The translations under genes were made by a program, and so were the position numbers. Source: Haloplanus vescus (GTDB taxonomy: Archaea > Halobacteriota > Halobacteria > Halobacteriales > Haloferacaceae). From it: DNA of 64,000 nt. Below, piece after piece: positions 22,666 to 31,621 of this stretch. The stretch lies in the NCBI RefSeq assembly GCF_900107665.1, contig NZ_FNQT01000005.1, positions 1 to 64,000 on the forward strand. The letters run 5' to 3'. How positions within the stretch are numbered: the first letter of the stretch is position 1; the number at the start of each line of letters is the position of its first letter. Under the pieces are notes generated by a model that saw only the letters and a program-made list of their open reading frames with translations, ran no database searches and was not told the DNA's origin.

Positions 22666-24906
22666 ATGAATGCTCGTGGGCCCACCTCAAACGTGAAACC
22701 AAACCAACTCATAGGTACCGAGAACGTGGCTGTTACTGAATCTCCACCTCTCTCGACGTGTACGATCCACATTGAACGACGAGGTGGTCGTGGCGACGCG
22801 GGAGCACGGGCACTTGAACGACATCTCGGGCGTCTCTCCGGCGTCCACGATGTCGACGTCTCGTTTCGAACAGGGGACGCCCGGATCACCTACGACGGGA
22901 GCGTCATCTCAGAAGAAACGATTCGAGACGCTGTCCGCGACCGTAATGTCTCGATTCAGGACGAATCTGAGACAGCAACGGATGACGTGAGTTCCCGCTC
23001 GGAACTCAGGCAGGAGGCCGTGTTCGTCGGCTTGACCCTACTCGGGATGGCGGTCGGCCTAGTGACGGGATGGGTCGAAGGACCACAGCTTCTCATGTGG
23101 GCCGGGTACGGCGTCGCATACGTCTTCGGTGGCTGGTACGGGCTCAAAGGCGCGGTCGAGACGCTCCGCCACCGCGCTGTGGACATCGACCTCCTGATGA
23201 TCGTCGCCGCTCTTGGAGCACTGTCGATTGGAGCTCCGTTCGAGGGTGCGATGCTCCTCTTCCTGTTTTCGCTATCGAACACGCTCCAGCACTACGCCAT
23301 CGGGCGTTCACGCCGGGCGATCAAGTCACTCGTCGAGATGCGGCCGGACGAGGCACAGGTCCTCCGCGACGGTGAGGAGGTTACTGTCCCAATCGACGAG
23401 GTCGTCGTCGGCGACGTGTTCGTCGTCCGTCCAGGCGACAAAATCCCGCTTGACGGCGTCGTTGCCTCGGGCGAGGGAACGGTCGACCAGGCGTCGCTCA
23501 CCGGCGAATCAGTTCCCGTGCCGAAGGAACCTGGCGACGAGGTATTCGGCGGGACGATCAACGAGAGTGGCAGCCTCGAAATCGAGGTCACGCGGCAGGC
23601 CCACGAGTCGGCGATCAGCCGCCTCATCACCATGGTCGAAGAGGCCCAGAGCGAGAAGGCGCCGACACAACGACTCATCGACCGCCTCGAACAGCCGTAT
23701 GTCCTCGGCGTGTTCGGGCTCACGATTGCAGCGATTGCAATCCCGCTCGGGCTCGGGAGCGAGTTCACCAGTACGTTCTACCGCGCGATGACCCTGATGG
23801 TCGCTGCCTCACCGTGCGCGGTCATCATCTCCACGCCGGCGGCGGTGCTGTCGGCCATCGCCTCCGGCGGCAGGCAGGGTGTCCTGTTCAAGGGCGGCGA
23901 ACACGTCGAGACGGCCGCGAATATCGACGCGGTCGCGTTCGACAAAACGGGCACACTCACGCGGGGCGAGACGCAGCTGACGGACGTCTTCGTCCGGGAC
24001 AGCCTCGTGGACGAGTCGCTGACTGCGGACGAGCTGCTCTCGCTCGCGGCTGCCGTCCAGTCCCGCTCGGAGCACCATCTCGCTCGTGCGACCGTTTCGG
24101 AAGCCGAAGACCGCGCACTGGATGTTCCCGACGCACAGCGGTTTCAGTCGGCGGCCGGGAAAGGCGTCCGTGCCGACCTCGACGACGGGACCATCCACAT
24201 CGGGAATCGGAGTTATGTCAAGACGGTTCTCGAAGACGCTGCGATCGAGGGGCTCGAACCTGGTCTCGATCGGCTCCAGTCCCTGGAGGCGGAGGGGAAG
24301 ACGAGCGTCCTCGTCGTCCGCGAGCACGCCGGCACCGTCACGGTACTGGGCTGGCTTACGTTCACCGACACGGTTCGCCCTGGGGCTGCAGAGATGATCG
24401 AGGAACTCCGCTCGCTCGGCGTGGAGCACATCGTCATGCTGACCGGCGACAACGAACGCGTCGCCCAGCAGATCGCTGACGAAGTCGGTATCGACGAGGT
24501 GCAGGCGGAGCTGCTGCCGGAAGAGAAGGTGGCTACCATCGAGGATCTGGTTGAGCGACACGAGAACGTGGCGATGGTGGGTGACGGCGTGAACGACGCA
24601 CCAGCACTGGCGACGGCGACGCTCGGGATCGCGATGGGTGGCGCCGGGACCGACGTTGCCCTCGAAACAGCGGACGTCGTCCTGATGGGCGACGACATCG
24701 GGAAGATTCCCTACGTACTCGGACTCGGTCGTCGGACACGCCGAACGCTGACGGTCAATCTCGCAATCGCCTTCGGTGCGATCGCCCTGATGGTTGGGAC
24801 GATTCTGCTTCGAGGCATCCCCCTGCCGCTGGCCGTGGTCGGCCACGAGGGGTCCACCGTCCTCGTTTCACTGAATGGGCTTCGGTTACTCGGATTCCGT
24901 GAATAA
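22666..24906 (+). CDS. P1B-4-type metal ATPase (SPC motif)
   Basis: A 746-residue P-type ATPase. TM-helix motif SPC (S382-P383-C384 in VAASPCAVIIST) and the late HEGST motif (GHEGSTVLVSLNGL) are the hallmarks of the P1B-4 group, which exports Co2+, Ni2+, Zn2+ or Fe2+. The phosphorylation site is DKTGTLT (Asp426), and TGDN and GDGVNDAP are intact. The N-terminal domain folds like an HMA domain, but the CxxC metal site is replaced by a GGRGDA loop, so it cannot bind metal conventionally. An AGGAG sequence 5 bp before the ATG supports the start. It is next to UspA. Confidence 0.9.
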   Translation: MNARGPTSNVKPNQLIGTENVAVTESPPLSTCTIHIERRGGRGDAGARALERHLGRLSGVHDVDVSFRTGDARITYDGSVISEETIRDAVRDRNVSIQDESETATDDVSSRSELRQEAVFVGLTLLGMAVGLVTGWVEGPQLLMWAGYGVAYVFGGWYGLKGAVETLRHRAVDIDLLMIVAALGALSIGAPFEGAMLLFLFSLSNTLQHYAIGRSRRAIKSLVEMRPDEAQVLRDGEEVTVPIDEVVVGDVFVVRPGDKIPLDGVVASGEGTVDQASLTGESVPVPKEPGDEVFGGTINESGSLEIEVTRQAHESAISRLITMVEEAQSEKAPTQRLIDRLEQPYVLGVFGLTIAAIAIPLGLGSEFTSTFYRAMTLMVAASPCAVIISTPAAVLSAIASGGRQGVLFKGGEHVETAANIDAVAFDKTGTLTRGETQLTDVFVRDSLVDESLTADELLSLAAAVQSRSEHHLARATVSEAEDRALDVPDAQRFQSAAGKGVRADLDDGTIHIGNRSYVKTVLEDAAIEGLEPGLDRLQSLEAEGKTSVLVVREHAGTVTVLGWLTFTDTVRPGAAEMIEELRSLGVEHIVMLTGDNERVAQQIADEVGIDEVQAELLPEEKVATIEDLVERHENVAMVGDGVNDAPALATATLGIAMGGAGTDVALETADVVLMGDDIGKIPYVLGLGRRTRRTLTVNLAIAFGAIALMVGTILLRGIPLPLAVVGHEGSTVLVSLNGLRLLGFRE

Positions 24907-24934
24907 CGGTCGCTGAAGGTTTCGAACGGACCGA

Positions 24935-25156
24935 TCAGCAACAACTGGTGTCGTCGGGAGTCCACTTACACGCATCGCCGGTAGTAAGGTTTTTTTCGTC
25001 GATATATGCAGAGAGACAGGCGTAGTTACAGAAGTACGTGGGCGAGCCACAGTCATCATCGCAGTCGCGGACGCAGATGGGGTCGTGGTCGAAGATTCGG
25101 GATTCACAGTACGTACACGTCTCGTCTGTTTCGGGTGTTGAGACGGTCGTCGACAT
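24935..25156 (-). CDS. Small Cys-rich metal-binding protein
   Basis: A 73-residue protein with eleven cysteines: CTYC, CVRDC, C, FCNYAC, then CKW and a terminal CC. The pattern (CX2C ... CX4C-like ... CX3C) fits a treble-clef or MYM/TRASH-type zinc site, here with an N-terminal disordered tail. It is convergent with the SPC-type ATPase and probably belongs to its metal response as a buffer or sensor. It may correspond to the haloarchaeal DUF7576 group, from memory. Confidence 0.65.
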   Translation of the reverse strand: MSTTVSTPETDETCTYCESRIFDHDPICVRDCDDDCGSPTYFCNYACLSAYIDEKNLTTGDACKWTPDDTSCC

Positions 25157-25282
25157 ACTCGTGCTGAGGAGGCTCTCACGGATAACGTTTCCTCGGCCTG
25201 TACTGAGTGATGCCGATTACCAGTCCGCATTATCACCCACAGATGTCCCCCGTAGAGCTGTAAAGCCGCCCGTCACAGTTCC

Positions 25283-25924
25283 TCAGCTCCTGGTTCGCGT
25301 CACCCGTCGATATCCTTCGTACAGGGCTGGTAATCCGAGCGGAAGTGCGAGGAACCCGAACCCGAGAAGGGCATATCGGTCTCTATCCTGGTGTCGCACG
25401 ACGAGGAGCGTCGTGACGATGCCGAATAGCGCAATTGTGTATGCCGTGTTGCTCCAGAGCACGTCGTAGGTCGAACAGTACAGCCAGCAAACGAACGTGT
25501 AGGCTGGGGCGTTCCAGGTCGGAGGATGGAGTTTCGGCCAGAAGAACCGGCAGTACGTGGTCCAGCCCAGCATCGCCAGGGTCGGCAACCCGACGAGCCA
25601 TACCGCTGCCCCACGATTCCCGTCGCCGTATCGCCGGTATCCGGCGAGGAAGAGCGCGGGGAAGCAGAAAACCCACAGCCAGATGCCGATAGTGTAGGTC
25701 ACTGGCCAGTGCTCGATCCGGGGCTGGGCAATCGGTAGTCGTAGAGACTCGGGCAGCGTCGCCCACGGGAACGAGGGGTCGGGAACGGGATTCGTGAGGA
25801 ACGCTACCAGACAGAGGACAGTCCCGACGAGTAGTCCGTACAGACCCAGCGTCGTGTATCGGTCAAGCCATGCTGGAAGCTGCGGACGCGTCGACTGTTG
25901 ACGGCGGTCGGAGAATCCGATCAT
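25283..25924 (-). CDS. Polytopic membrane protein, unknown
   Basis: A 213-residue protein with about five transmembrane helices (LYGLLVGTVLCLVAFL, TIGIWLWVFCFPALFLAGY, AAVWLVGLPTLAMLGW, YTIALFGIVTTLLVV, YALLGFGFLALPLGLPALY). Trp/Tyr-rich loops hold Cys and His (WTTYCRFFWPKLHPPTWN). Family not recognised. It lies 23 bp after a SHOCT protein gene on the same strand, so the two are probably co-transcribed within the metal block. Confidence 0.6.
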   Translation of the reverse strand: MIGFSDRRQQSTRPQLPAWLDRYTTLGLYGLLVGTVLCLVAFLTNPVPDPSFPWATLPESLRLPIAQPRIEHWPVTYTIGIWLWVFCFPALFLAGYRRYGDGNRGAAVWLVGLPTLAMLGWTTYCRFFWPKLHPPTWNAPAYTFVCWLYCSTYDVLWSNTAYTIALFGIVTTLLVVRHQDRDRYALLGFGFLALPLGLPALYEGYRRVTRTRS

Positions 25925-25947
25925 CGGTCAAGTTTGCCGGACGGGAA

Positions 25948-26319
25948 TCAGGTATCTCGTTCGAGTGCTTCGCGTCGCTGTTCGTATTCCTCGTCGGTCA
26001 GATCACCGCGGGCGTAGGCGAGCCGGAGCTCCTCGAGGGCTTGGTCTGAGCTACTCTCACTTCCCGTAATCGCACGGTAGATGAGGTAGCCACCGCCGAC
26101 GAGGGCGGCGAGGAACAGTAACTGCATCACGATGCCGACGATGAACATCCAGCCAGGCATCGTCCCGTCACCCCACATGTGACCGCCCCACATCCCGCCC
26201 ATCATTGGGCCGAACCCCATCATCCCGAAGCCCATGAAGAACAGTGGGACGATGAATACGGCGCCGATGATAACGAGAAGGAGCATGACAAGTCGTGTGT
26301 CGTCTGAATTTGTCGGCAT
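25948..26319 (-). CDS. Met/Gly-rich membrane protein with SHOCT tail
   Basis: A 123-residue protein. A first TM helix is followed by a Met/Gly/Trp/His-rich stretch (GFGMMGFGPMMGGMWGGHMW), a second TM helix (FIVGIVMQLLFLAALVGGGYLIY), and a C-terminal SHOCT motif (LEELRLAYARGDLTDEEYEQRREAL). SHOCT is a short oligomerisation or interaction domain. The Met-rich loop could hold Cu(I) on the outside. Two paralogs with the same plan are at 30747 and 31622. Confidence 0.75.
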   Translation of the reverse strand: MPTNSDDTRLVMLLLVIIGAVFIVPLFFMGFGMMGFGPMMGGMWGGHMWGDGTMPGWMFIVGIVMQLLFLAALVGGGYLIYRAITGSESSSDQALEELRLAYARGDLTDEEYEQRREALERDT

Positions 26320-26500
26320 ATTGTGATCCCTCCGTGAGTTTGGGTCTCAATTAATACTACGTCCTAACTATTCAATGCGCTTGTGCCTTCGACCTGCGTA
26401 TTTCACCCACCGCTAATCTTTTGAATTCATACTTACCGCGGTTCTAACCTGAACTATCTGAAGGAAAACTGCAAAAGATGATCCGCACGATGATACATCT

Positions 26501-27895
26501 ATGCAGGTGACGATGGTCGAGGGCATCTTCGAAGCCCTCCGAATCGGTGTCGGCTTCCTCTGGACGGCGGCGTGGGCGATCATTATGGGACTCACGATCA
26601 CGAGTCTGGTCCAAGTCTATGTCTCCAAGGAGCGGATGGCACAGGTGCTGGGCGACGGTGATCTGAGCGGGCTCACCAAGGCGACCGCGTTCGGCGCGGC
26701 CAGTAGTGGCTGTAGTTTCGGCGCTGTCGCCATCGGGAAGGGACTGTTCAAGAAGGGAGCGCACGCGGTGAACTTTCTCGCGTTCATGTTCGCGTCGACG
26801 AATCTGATCGTCGAACTCGGGCTGATGATTCTGATTCTGCTCGGCTGGGAGTTCCTCCTGGCGGAACTGCTTGGCGGCCTCATCCTCATCGCCGTGATGG
26901 CGGTGATTGTCCACCTCACGCTCCCCGAGAATCTCTTTGCCGAAGTTCGAGAAACGCTCAACGAGCGCGACCGTGAGGCGGGCGTCACCGAAGACCCGAC
27001 CTGCGGGATGGAAGGAAAAGACGAGTACACGATCACGACCGACGGCGGTGAGACGCTCAAATTCTGCTCGGAGGGCTGTATGGAGACCTACCGCCAGGAG
27101 ACGTCGAGTCGTGGCGGGTGGCGTGACGAGTTGCTGTCGTGGGGTGGCTGGTACAAAGTCGGGAATCAGTACCGCAAGGAGTGGTCGATGATCTGGAAGG
27201 ACATCGTCGCTGGCTTCCTTATTTCTGGGTTCGTCATCGTCTTCGTCCCCCAGTGGGTCTGGAACACCCTGTTCATCCAGGGCGACGGGCTTCTCGTGAC
27301 CGCCGAGAACGCGATTATGGGTGTCACCATCGCCGTCCTCAGTTTCGTTGGCAGTATGGGTAACGTCCCGTTCGCTGTCGCGCTGTGGGGCGGTGGCGTC
27401 AGCTTCGCCGGGATCATCGCGTTCGTCTACGCCGACCTCATCACGATTCCCGTGCTGAACGTCTACCGGAAGTACTACGGCTGGAAGATTATGTTGTACA
27501 TCCTCGGCGTCTTTTTCGTGACGATGGCGTTCACCGGCTTCCTCATGGAGCTACTGTTCGACGCGCTGGGAATCGTTCCAGATCTGGCGGGCGGCGAGAC
27601 GGCGACCGAGCAGACGTACTTCAAACTCAACTACACGTTCTATCTCAACCTCATCGCGTTCGCGCTCTCCGGGTTCCTGCTGTACGTCTATCGTCGCGGT
27701 CTCGGTGCGCCCGGCCAGTACCGCGACCCCGTCTGTGGGATGCGGACTGACGATAGCGAGCCATCGGCGACGCACGACGGCGAGACGTACTACTTCTGCT
27801 CGCAGACCTGCAAGGAGACGTTCGAAAAGGACCCAGATGAATTCGCCCATCAACACCCAGAGGCGGGAGCGTCTCAGGATCATGACCACCATTGA
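26501..27895 (+). CDS. DUF318-type permease with two YHS domains
   Basis: A 464-residue permease with about eight TM helices in two halves. The repeat signature SSGCSFGAVAIGKGLFKKG and the mirrored GSMGNVPFAVALWGGG match DUF318/ArsP-1-like permeases. Two YHS metal-binding domains are inserted: one between the halves (DPTCGMEGKDEY... LKFCSEGCMETY, about 165-205) and one at the C terminus (DPVCGMRTDD... YYFCSQTCKETF, about 405-445), before a His-rich tail. Likely a metal or metalloid export protein with built-in metal sensors. An ATG at 26513 is an alternative start. The membrane-anchored regulator follows. Confidence 0.82.
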   Translation: MQVTMVEGIFEALRIGVGFLWTAAWAIIMGLTITSLVQVYVSKERMAQVLGDGDLSGLTKATAFGAASSGCSFGAVAIGKGLFKKGAHAVNFLAFMFASTNLIVELGLMILILLGWEFLLAELLGGLILIAVMAVIVHLTLPENLFAEVRETLNERDREAGVTEDPTCGMEGKDEYTITTDGGETLKFCSEGCMETYRQETSSRGGWRDELLSWGGWYKVGNQYRKEWSMIWKDIVAGFLISGFVIVFVPQWVWNTLFIQGDGLLVTAENAIMGVTIAVLSFVGSMGNVPFAVALWGGGVSFAGIIAFVYADLITIPVLNVYRKYYGWKIMLYILGVFFVTMAFTGFLMELLFDALGIVPDLAGGETATEQTYFKLNYTFYLNLIAFALSGFLLYVYRRGLGAPGQYRDPVCGMRTDDSEPSATHDGETYYFCSQTCKETFEKDPDEFAHQHPEAGASQDHDHH

Positions 27896-28026
27896 ACATC
27901 GATTGGGGATATCGAATTTGTGGGGCCGCCAGCCCCGTGATTGCGTTGGCCAATCAAAACTGGTACAGCAATGTCTCACGAACTCTCACGTATGAGCAAG
28001 TGTCTCGGAGGATCGAGGTGGAGAAG

Positions 28027-28620
28027 ATGAATCGACGGCGAGCCGATACCGTAGCCGGTGCGTTGGTCGCTGCCGTCCTCATAGTCGGTGGTGTGCTCAC
28101 CTGGCAAGCGTACCAGCAACAGCAGGCCTTCGAGCAGATGGGCTCGATGATGGGTACGTCGATGGGCGCGGTTCACGGAACGAACCCACTCTTGTACGTT
28201 CTCGGAACGCTTCTTGTCTCGGCTGTCGTTGGTGGGGGCTATCTCGTGGTTCGGGACGAGTTCACTACCACAGAGGGAACCGATCGATCACAGACTGGCA
28301 TGGCGAATCAAACCGATTCTGAGAGTATCGAATCGCAGGATGGGCCCGTTCAATCAGAGGGAAAGATCAATCCGGAATCCCAGCCACAGGCTCGCGTATT
28401 GGACCTCTTGCCGGATGATGAACGCCGAATTCTTGAACCGATCCTCTCGTCGCCCGGTATCACACAGATCGAACTCCGGGATCGCTCGAACTTTTCGAAA
28501 AGCAAGGTCAGTCAGACAGTGAGTGCCCTCGAGAAGCGCGGCTTACTGTACCGCGAGCGCCAAGGGCGAACGTATCGCATCTATCCGAGTGACGACTTAG
28601 AACAGAAACAGGCGAACTAG
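28027..28620 (+). CDS. Membrane-anchored winged-helix regulator
   Basis: From the ATG at 28027 (MNRRRADTV) the protein has 197 residues. A GAGGTGG stretch sits a few bases upstream; an upstream in-frame ATG (27892) would overlap the permease stop and is not preferred. It has two TM helices around a Met-rich loop (GSMMGTSMGAVHG), a Gln/Glu linker, and a C-terminal MarR-like winged helix (ILEPILSSPGITQIELRDRSNFSKSKVSQTVSALEKRGLL). The layout puts a possible metal sensor outside and DNA binding inside. It may regulate the neighbouring copper genes. Confidence 0.75.
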   Translation: MNRRRADTVAGALVAAVLIVGGVLTWQAYQQQQAFEQMGSMMGTSMGAVHGTNPLLYVLGTLLVSAVVGGGYLVVRDEFTTTEGTDRSQTGMANQTDSESIESQDGPVQSEGKINPESQPQARVLDLLPDDERRILEPILSSPGITQIELRDRSNFSKSKVSQTVSALEKRGLLYRERQGRTYRIYPSDDLEQKQAN

Positions 28621-28743
28621 CGGGGTGTTCTCGCGTATCCGTGACCGTTCACCGTATCGCCGCGACTAAACTCGGAACGAGGATGTTCGTATGAATGTCT
28701 CTCATCGCGAGGCCTTTACTCGCTGACCGCGAAAACAAAGGCA

Positions 28744-30159
28744 ATGACCTCCTCGGGACTTTCTCGCCGTAAAATCCTCCAGTTATCGGGGATCTCGACT
28801 CTCGGAGCGCTTGCGGGGTGTGCCAGTCCGCTACCGGGCACCGACGATGGTGGCGGTCGTGCGGTGACTCCCCGTCCGACTGTCACGGCTGACCCAGATA
28901 CATCGGTCAGCCTCACTGCGACATCTGGGACCATTCGACCAGCTTCGGATGCGTCGACGACTACGTGGCTATACGATGGACAGTATCCAGGCCCAGAGTT
29001 GCGCGTGCAGGAAGGTGACGTGCTCAGCGTGGAACTAGCTAACGACCTGCAGGAGGAGACAACAATTCACTGGCACGGGATTCCCGTTGCGAATCCAGTC
29101 GACGGCGTCCCGAACGTGACGCAAGAGCCGGTTGCCTCCGGTGATACATTCACATACAAGTTCCGTGCCGAACCCGCTGGGACGTATTTTTACCACAGCC
29201 ACGTCGGACTCCAACTCGATCGTGGATTACTCGGTCCCCTGATCGTTGAAGAACGAGACCCACACGTTGCGTACGACCACGAGTATGTCGTCGTGCTTGA
29301 CGATTACCTCTCTAGAGAACCACGTCTTCCGTCGGACGGTGGGATGGGTGGCGGTGGAATGGGTGGAATGATGGGAGACGTTCGACCGCCATATGAGGGG
29401 CTTTTGATCAACGGTCAACTGCCCGAGAATCCCCCGACGTTCGACGTAACGGAGGGCGATCGGGTTCGCTTTCGGTTCGTGAATGCCTCCAGCGCGACAG
29501 TCTTTGGTGTGCGAACCGCTGGACACGAGATGTCGGTGACCCACGCCGATGGCCAGCCCGTCGAACCAGTCGAGGCCGACTCGTTCGTCTTTGGTGCTGG
29601 TGAACGGTACGATGTCGTCGTGGAAGCGACGAACCCGGGGAGATGGTTCGTTCAGGCGAACGCGCTCGACGGGAACGAACCACCGGCCAGAGCCGTCGTC
29701 GAGTACGAATCAACAGACGGTTCGATCACTCCACAGCCTCCATCATCTTCGAGTAACAGATTGCAATACGGTGACCTGCGAGCACTCTCTTCACTCGACG
29801 GTGTGAGTGGAGATCCAGACCGGACGTTCGACCTGACGCTCTCACGTGGTAGAAACCAGTCCTACACGTGGACGATAGACGGACAGGCCTATCCGGATGC
29901 CGACCCGCTTCAGATTCGGCCTGGGGAACACGTCCGAATTCGGATGACCAATCAGAGCCCGGTCGTCCATCCGATGCACCTTCACGGCCACTTCTTCCAG
30001 GTCGGCAACGCGATCAAAGATACGGTTATCGTCCCGGGACATCGAGGACAGGTGACGCTGGACTTCCATGCGGATAACCCCGGTCGGTGGTTGTTCCACT
30101 GTCACAATCTGTACCACCTCGATGCGGGGATGGCGCGTGTTGTGGAATACGTGGAATGA
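28744..30159 (+). CDS. Multicopper oxidase, Tat lipoprotein
   Basis: A 471-residue three-cupredoxin oxidase. The N terminus has SRRKILQ and a lipobox LAGC, so it is Tat-exported and lipid-anchored. Copper-binding boxes are IHWHGIPV (HxH), YFYHSHVG (HxH), HPMHLHGHFF and WLFHCHNLYHLDAGM (the His-Cys-His motif, with the axial Met). Between domains lies a Gly/Met-rich loop (GGMGGGGMGGMMG), as in CueO-like cuprous oxidases. A TATA-like CTTTAC lies about 33 bp upstream. It probably oxidises Cu(I) outside the cell. Confidence 0.9.
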   Translation: MTSSGLSRRKILQLSGISTLGALAGCASPLPGTDDGGGRAVTPRPTVTADPDTSVSLTATSGTIRPASDASTTTWLYDGQYPGPELRVQEGDVLSVELANDLQEETTIHWHGIPVANPVDGVPNVTQEPVASGDTFTYKFRAEPAGTYFYHSHVGLQLDRGLLGPLIVEERDPHVAYDHEYVVVLDDYLSREPRLPSDGGMGGGGMGGMMGDVRPPYEGLLINGQLPENPPTFDVTEGDRVRFRFVNASSATVFGVRTAGHEMSVTHADGQPVEPVEADSFVFGAGERYDVVVEATNPGRWFVQANALDGNEPPARAVVEYESTDGSITPQPPSSSSNRLQYGDLRALSSLDGVSGDPDRTFDLTLSRGRNQSYTWTIDGQAYPDADPLQIRPGEHVRIRMTNQSPVVHPMHLHGHFFQVGNAIKDTVIVPGHRGQVTLDFHADNPGRWLFHCHNLYHLDAGMARVVEYVE

Positions 30160-30388
30160 GTGGGTTGAGACTCGATTTCTGGTTAATCAATCTGTGGCCC
30201 CTGTGGTCTTAGTCCCGTTCCAGACGAGGCGTTGAGTGCCATCCCGGCGAATTCGAGCCGGATGAACGCTCTTGTTTCTCAAACACGATTAAAACGCTGT
30301 ATACACGTTCTCGAACGTTCTCCTGCGTGAGTTCACGCCCATCGTCATAACCCCTGAGCAGTCCTACGAGTAACCGAGGAGAAAGACA

Positions 30389-30685
30389 ATGACCAACTTC
30401 AAACTCGGTCGGTGGCTGATTGTGGCGCTCGCGCTCGTCGGACTCGTGTTCGCCGCCCCCGTGGTCAGCGCACACGGTACCGACACGACAGCTGACGACG
30501 CGCCCACAGACAACGCTACCGCTGATGACTGGGCGGCCTGGATGGAGGCGCAAATGACCGAGCACATGGGCCCTGGTAGCGTCGAGTGGATGGAATCGCA
30601 CATGGGTGTGACCGTCGACGAGATGGCCCAGGACATGGCTAACGACGACTACAACGGCGGGATGTACGGGCAGGGCCACTGCTGA
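30389..30685 (+). CDS. Small secreted Met/His-rich protein
   Basis: A 98-residue precursor with an N-terminal signal peptide (LIVALALVGLVFAAPVVSAHG). The mature part is acidic and contains spaced Met and His residues (WMEAQMTEHMGPGSVEWMESHMGV ... in pieces) and ends in a GQGHC tail. Such composition suits extracytoplasmic Cu(I)/Cu(II) binding. It lies between the oxidase and a SHOCT protein, all in one orientation. The copper role is inferred from composition and context. Confidence 0.65.
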   Translation: MTNFKLGRWLIVALALVGLVFAAPVVSAHGTDTTADDAPTDNATADDWAAWMEAQMTEHMGPGSVEWMESHMGVTVDEMAQDMANDDYNGGMYGQGHC

Positions 30686-30746
30686 TAGGCCCTGACCGTT
30701 TCGATCGCTTCGACCGAATACCGAAACTCATCACCAATTCACAATC

Positions 30747-31103
30747 ATGACGAAACCCACCACTCATCTCGGACGCACTGCTCGTCGCCTCGCGATCCTC
30801 GCTATCCCGCTGTTGGTCGCGGCGACTGGAACGGCTGCCGCCCACAGCGGCGGGGGCTACGGCGGCGGGATGATGGGCGGAAGCGGCTGGGGCCTCTTCG
30901 GCGGAGCGATGGGGCTCTGGGGGCTCCTCTGGATGGGGCTCCTCATCGCTGTTCCGCTCTACCTCGTCTTTGCGATCCTCAACCGAGGATCCGGCGGGGA
31001 CGATGAGCAGTCGTTGTCGGTTCTCCGGGAGCGATATGCTCGCGGTGAGCTCTCGGACGATGAATTCGAACGGCGGCGCAAACAGCTCGAACGTACCGGA
31101 TGA
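30747..31103 (+). CDS. Met/Gly-rich membrane protein with SHOCT tail
   Basis: A 118-residue paralog of the proteins at 25948 and 31622. A signal-like N terminus (ILAIPLLVAATGTAAAHS) is followed by a Gly/Met stretch (GGGYGGGMMGGSGW), a TM helix (WMGLLIAVPLYLVFAILN) and a SHOCT tail (LSVLRERYARGELSDDEFERRRKQL). The Met cluster may sit outside as a metal site. It follows the Met/His-rich secreted protein by 61 bp, consistent with one transcript. Confidence 0.7.
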   Translation: MTKPTTHLGRTARRLAILAIPLLVAATGTAAAHSGGGYGGGMMGGSGWGLFGGAMGLWGLLWMGLLIAVPLYLVFAILNRGSGGDDEQSLSVLRERYARGELSDDEFERRRKQLERTG

Positions 31104-31198
31104 TCGCAACGGCTGCTGTTCCAGCCGAGACACTGCAATCCCCAACGACTGCTGTTGGGCACCCAACCGTTAACCCCGCTGACGGGGTATGATATTCC

Positions 31199-31615
31199 AT
31201 GGAATACACAATACAGACCACAGTTACTGGCGAATTTGACGACGTCGTTGAGGCAACGAACGCTGCACTCACGGACGAGGGATTCGGTGTCCTCTGTGAT
31301 ATCGACATTCAGGCGACACTCAAGGAGAAGCTTGGCGAAGAGTTCCGTCAGTATCGCATCCTCGGTGCGTGTAATCCTCCGCTAGCATACGAAGGGTTAA
31401 CCGAGGAAATCGAGCTTGGTGCGCTCTTGCCCTGTAACGTCATCGTCTATGAGACTGATGACGGCGACATCGTGGTAAGTGCGGTCGATCCGGAACAGTT
31501 GGTCGGGATTGCTGATAACGACGCGCTTGATTCCATCGCAACCGAGGTCACCGAGCGATTTGATCGTGTACTGGCAGCTGTTAGAGACGAGTTCGACCCC
31601 GCGTCGGAGGCCTGA
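31199..31615 (+). CDS. DUF302 protein
   Basis: A 138-residue DUF302 protein: strand-helix start MEYTIQTTVTGEFDDVVEATNAALTD (in the first 26 residues), core block FGVLCDIDIQATLKEKLGEEFRQYRILGACNPPLAYE, and C-terminal helix. The conserved Cys pair C39 and C59 could bind metal or haem. Function unknown, but members are often near metal-resistance genes. The stop lies six bases before the next SHOCT gene, so they are co-transcribed. Confidence 0.8.
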   Translation: MEYTIQTTVTGEFDDVVEATNAALTDEGFGVLCDIDIQATLKEKLGEEFRQYRILGACNPPLAYEGLTEEIELGALLPCNVIVYETDDGDIVVSAVDPEQLVGIADNDALDSIATEVTERFDRVLAAVRDEFDPASEA

Positions 31616-31621
31616 TCGTCG

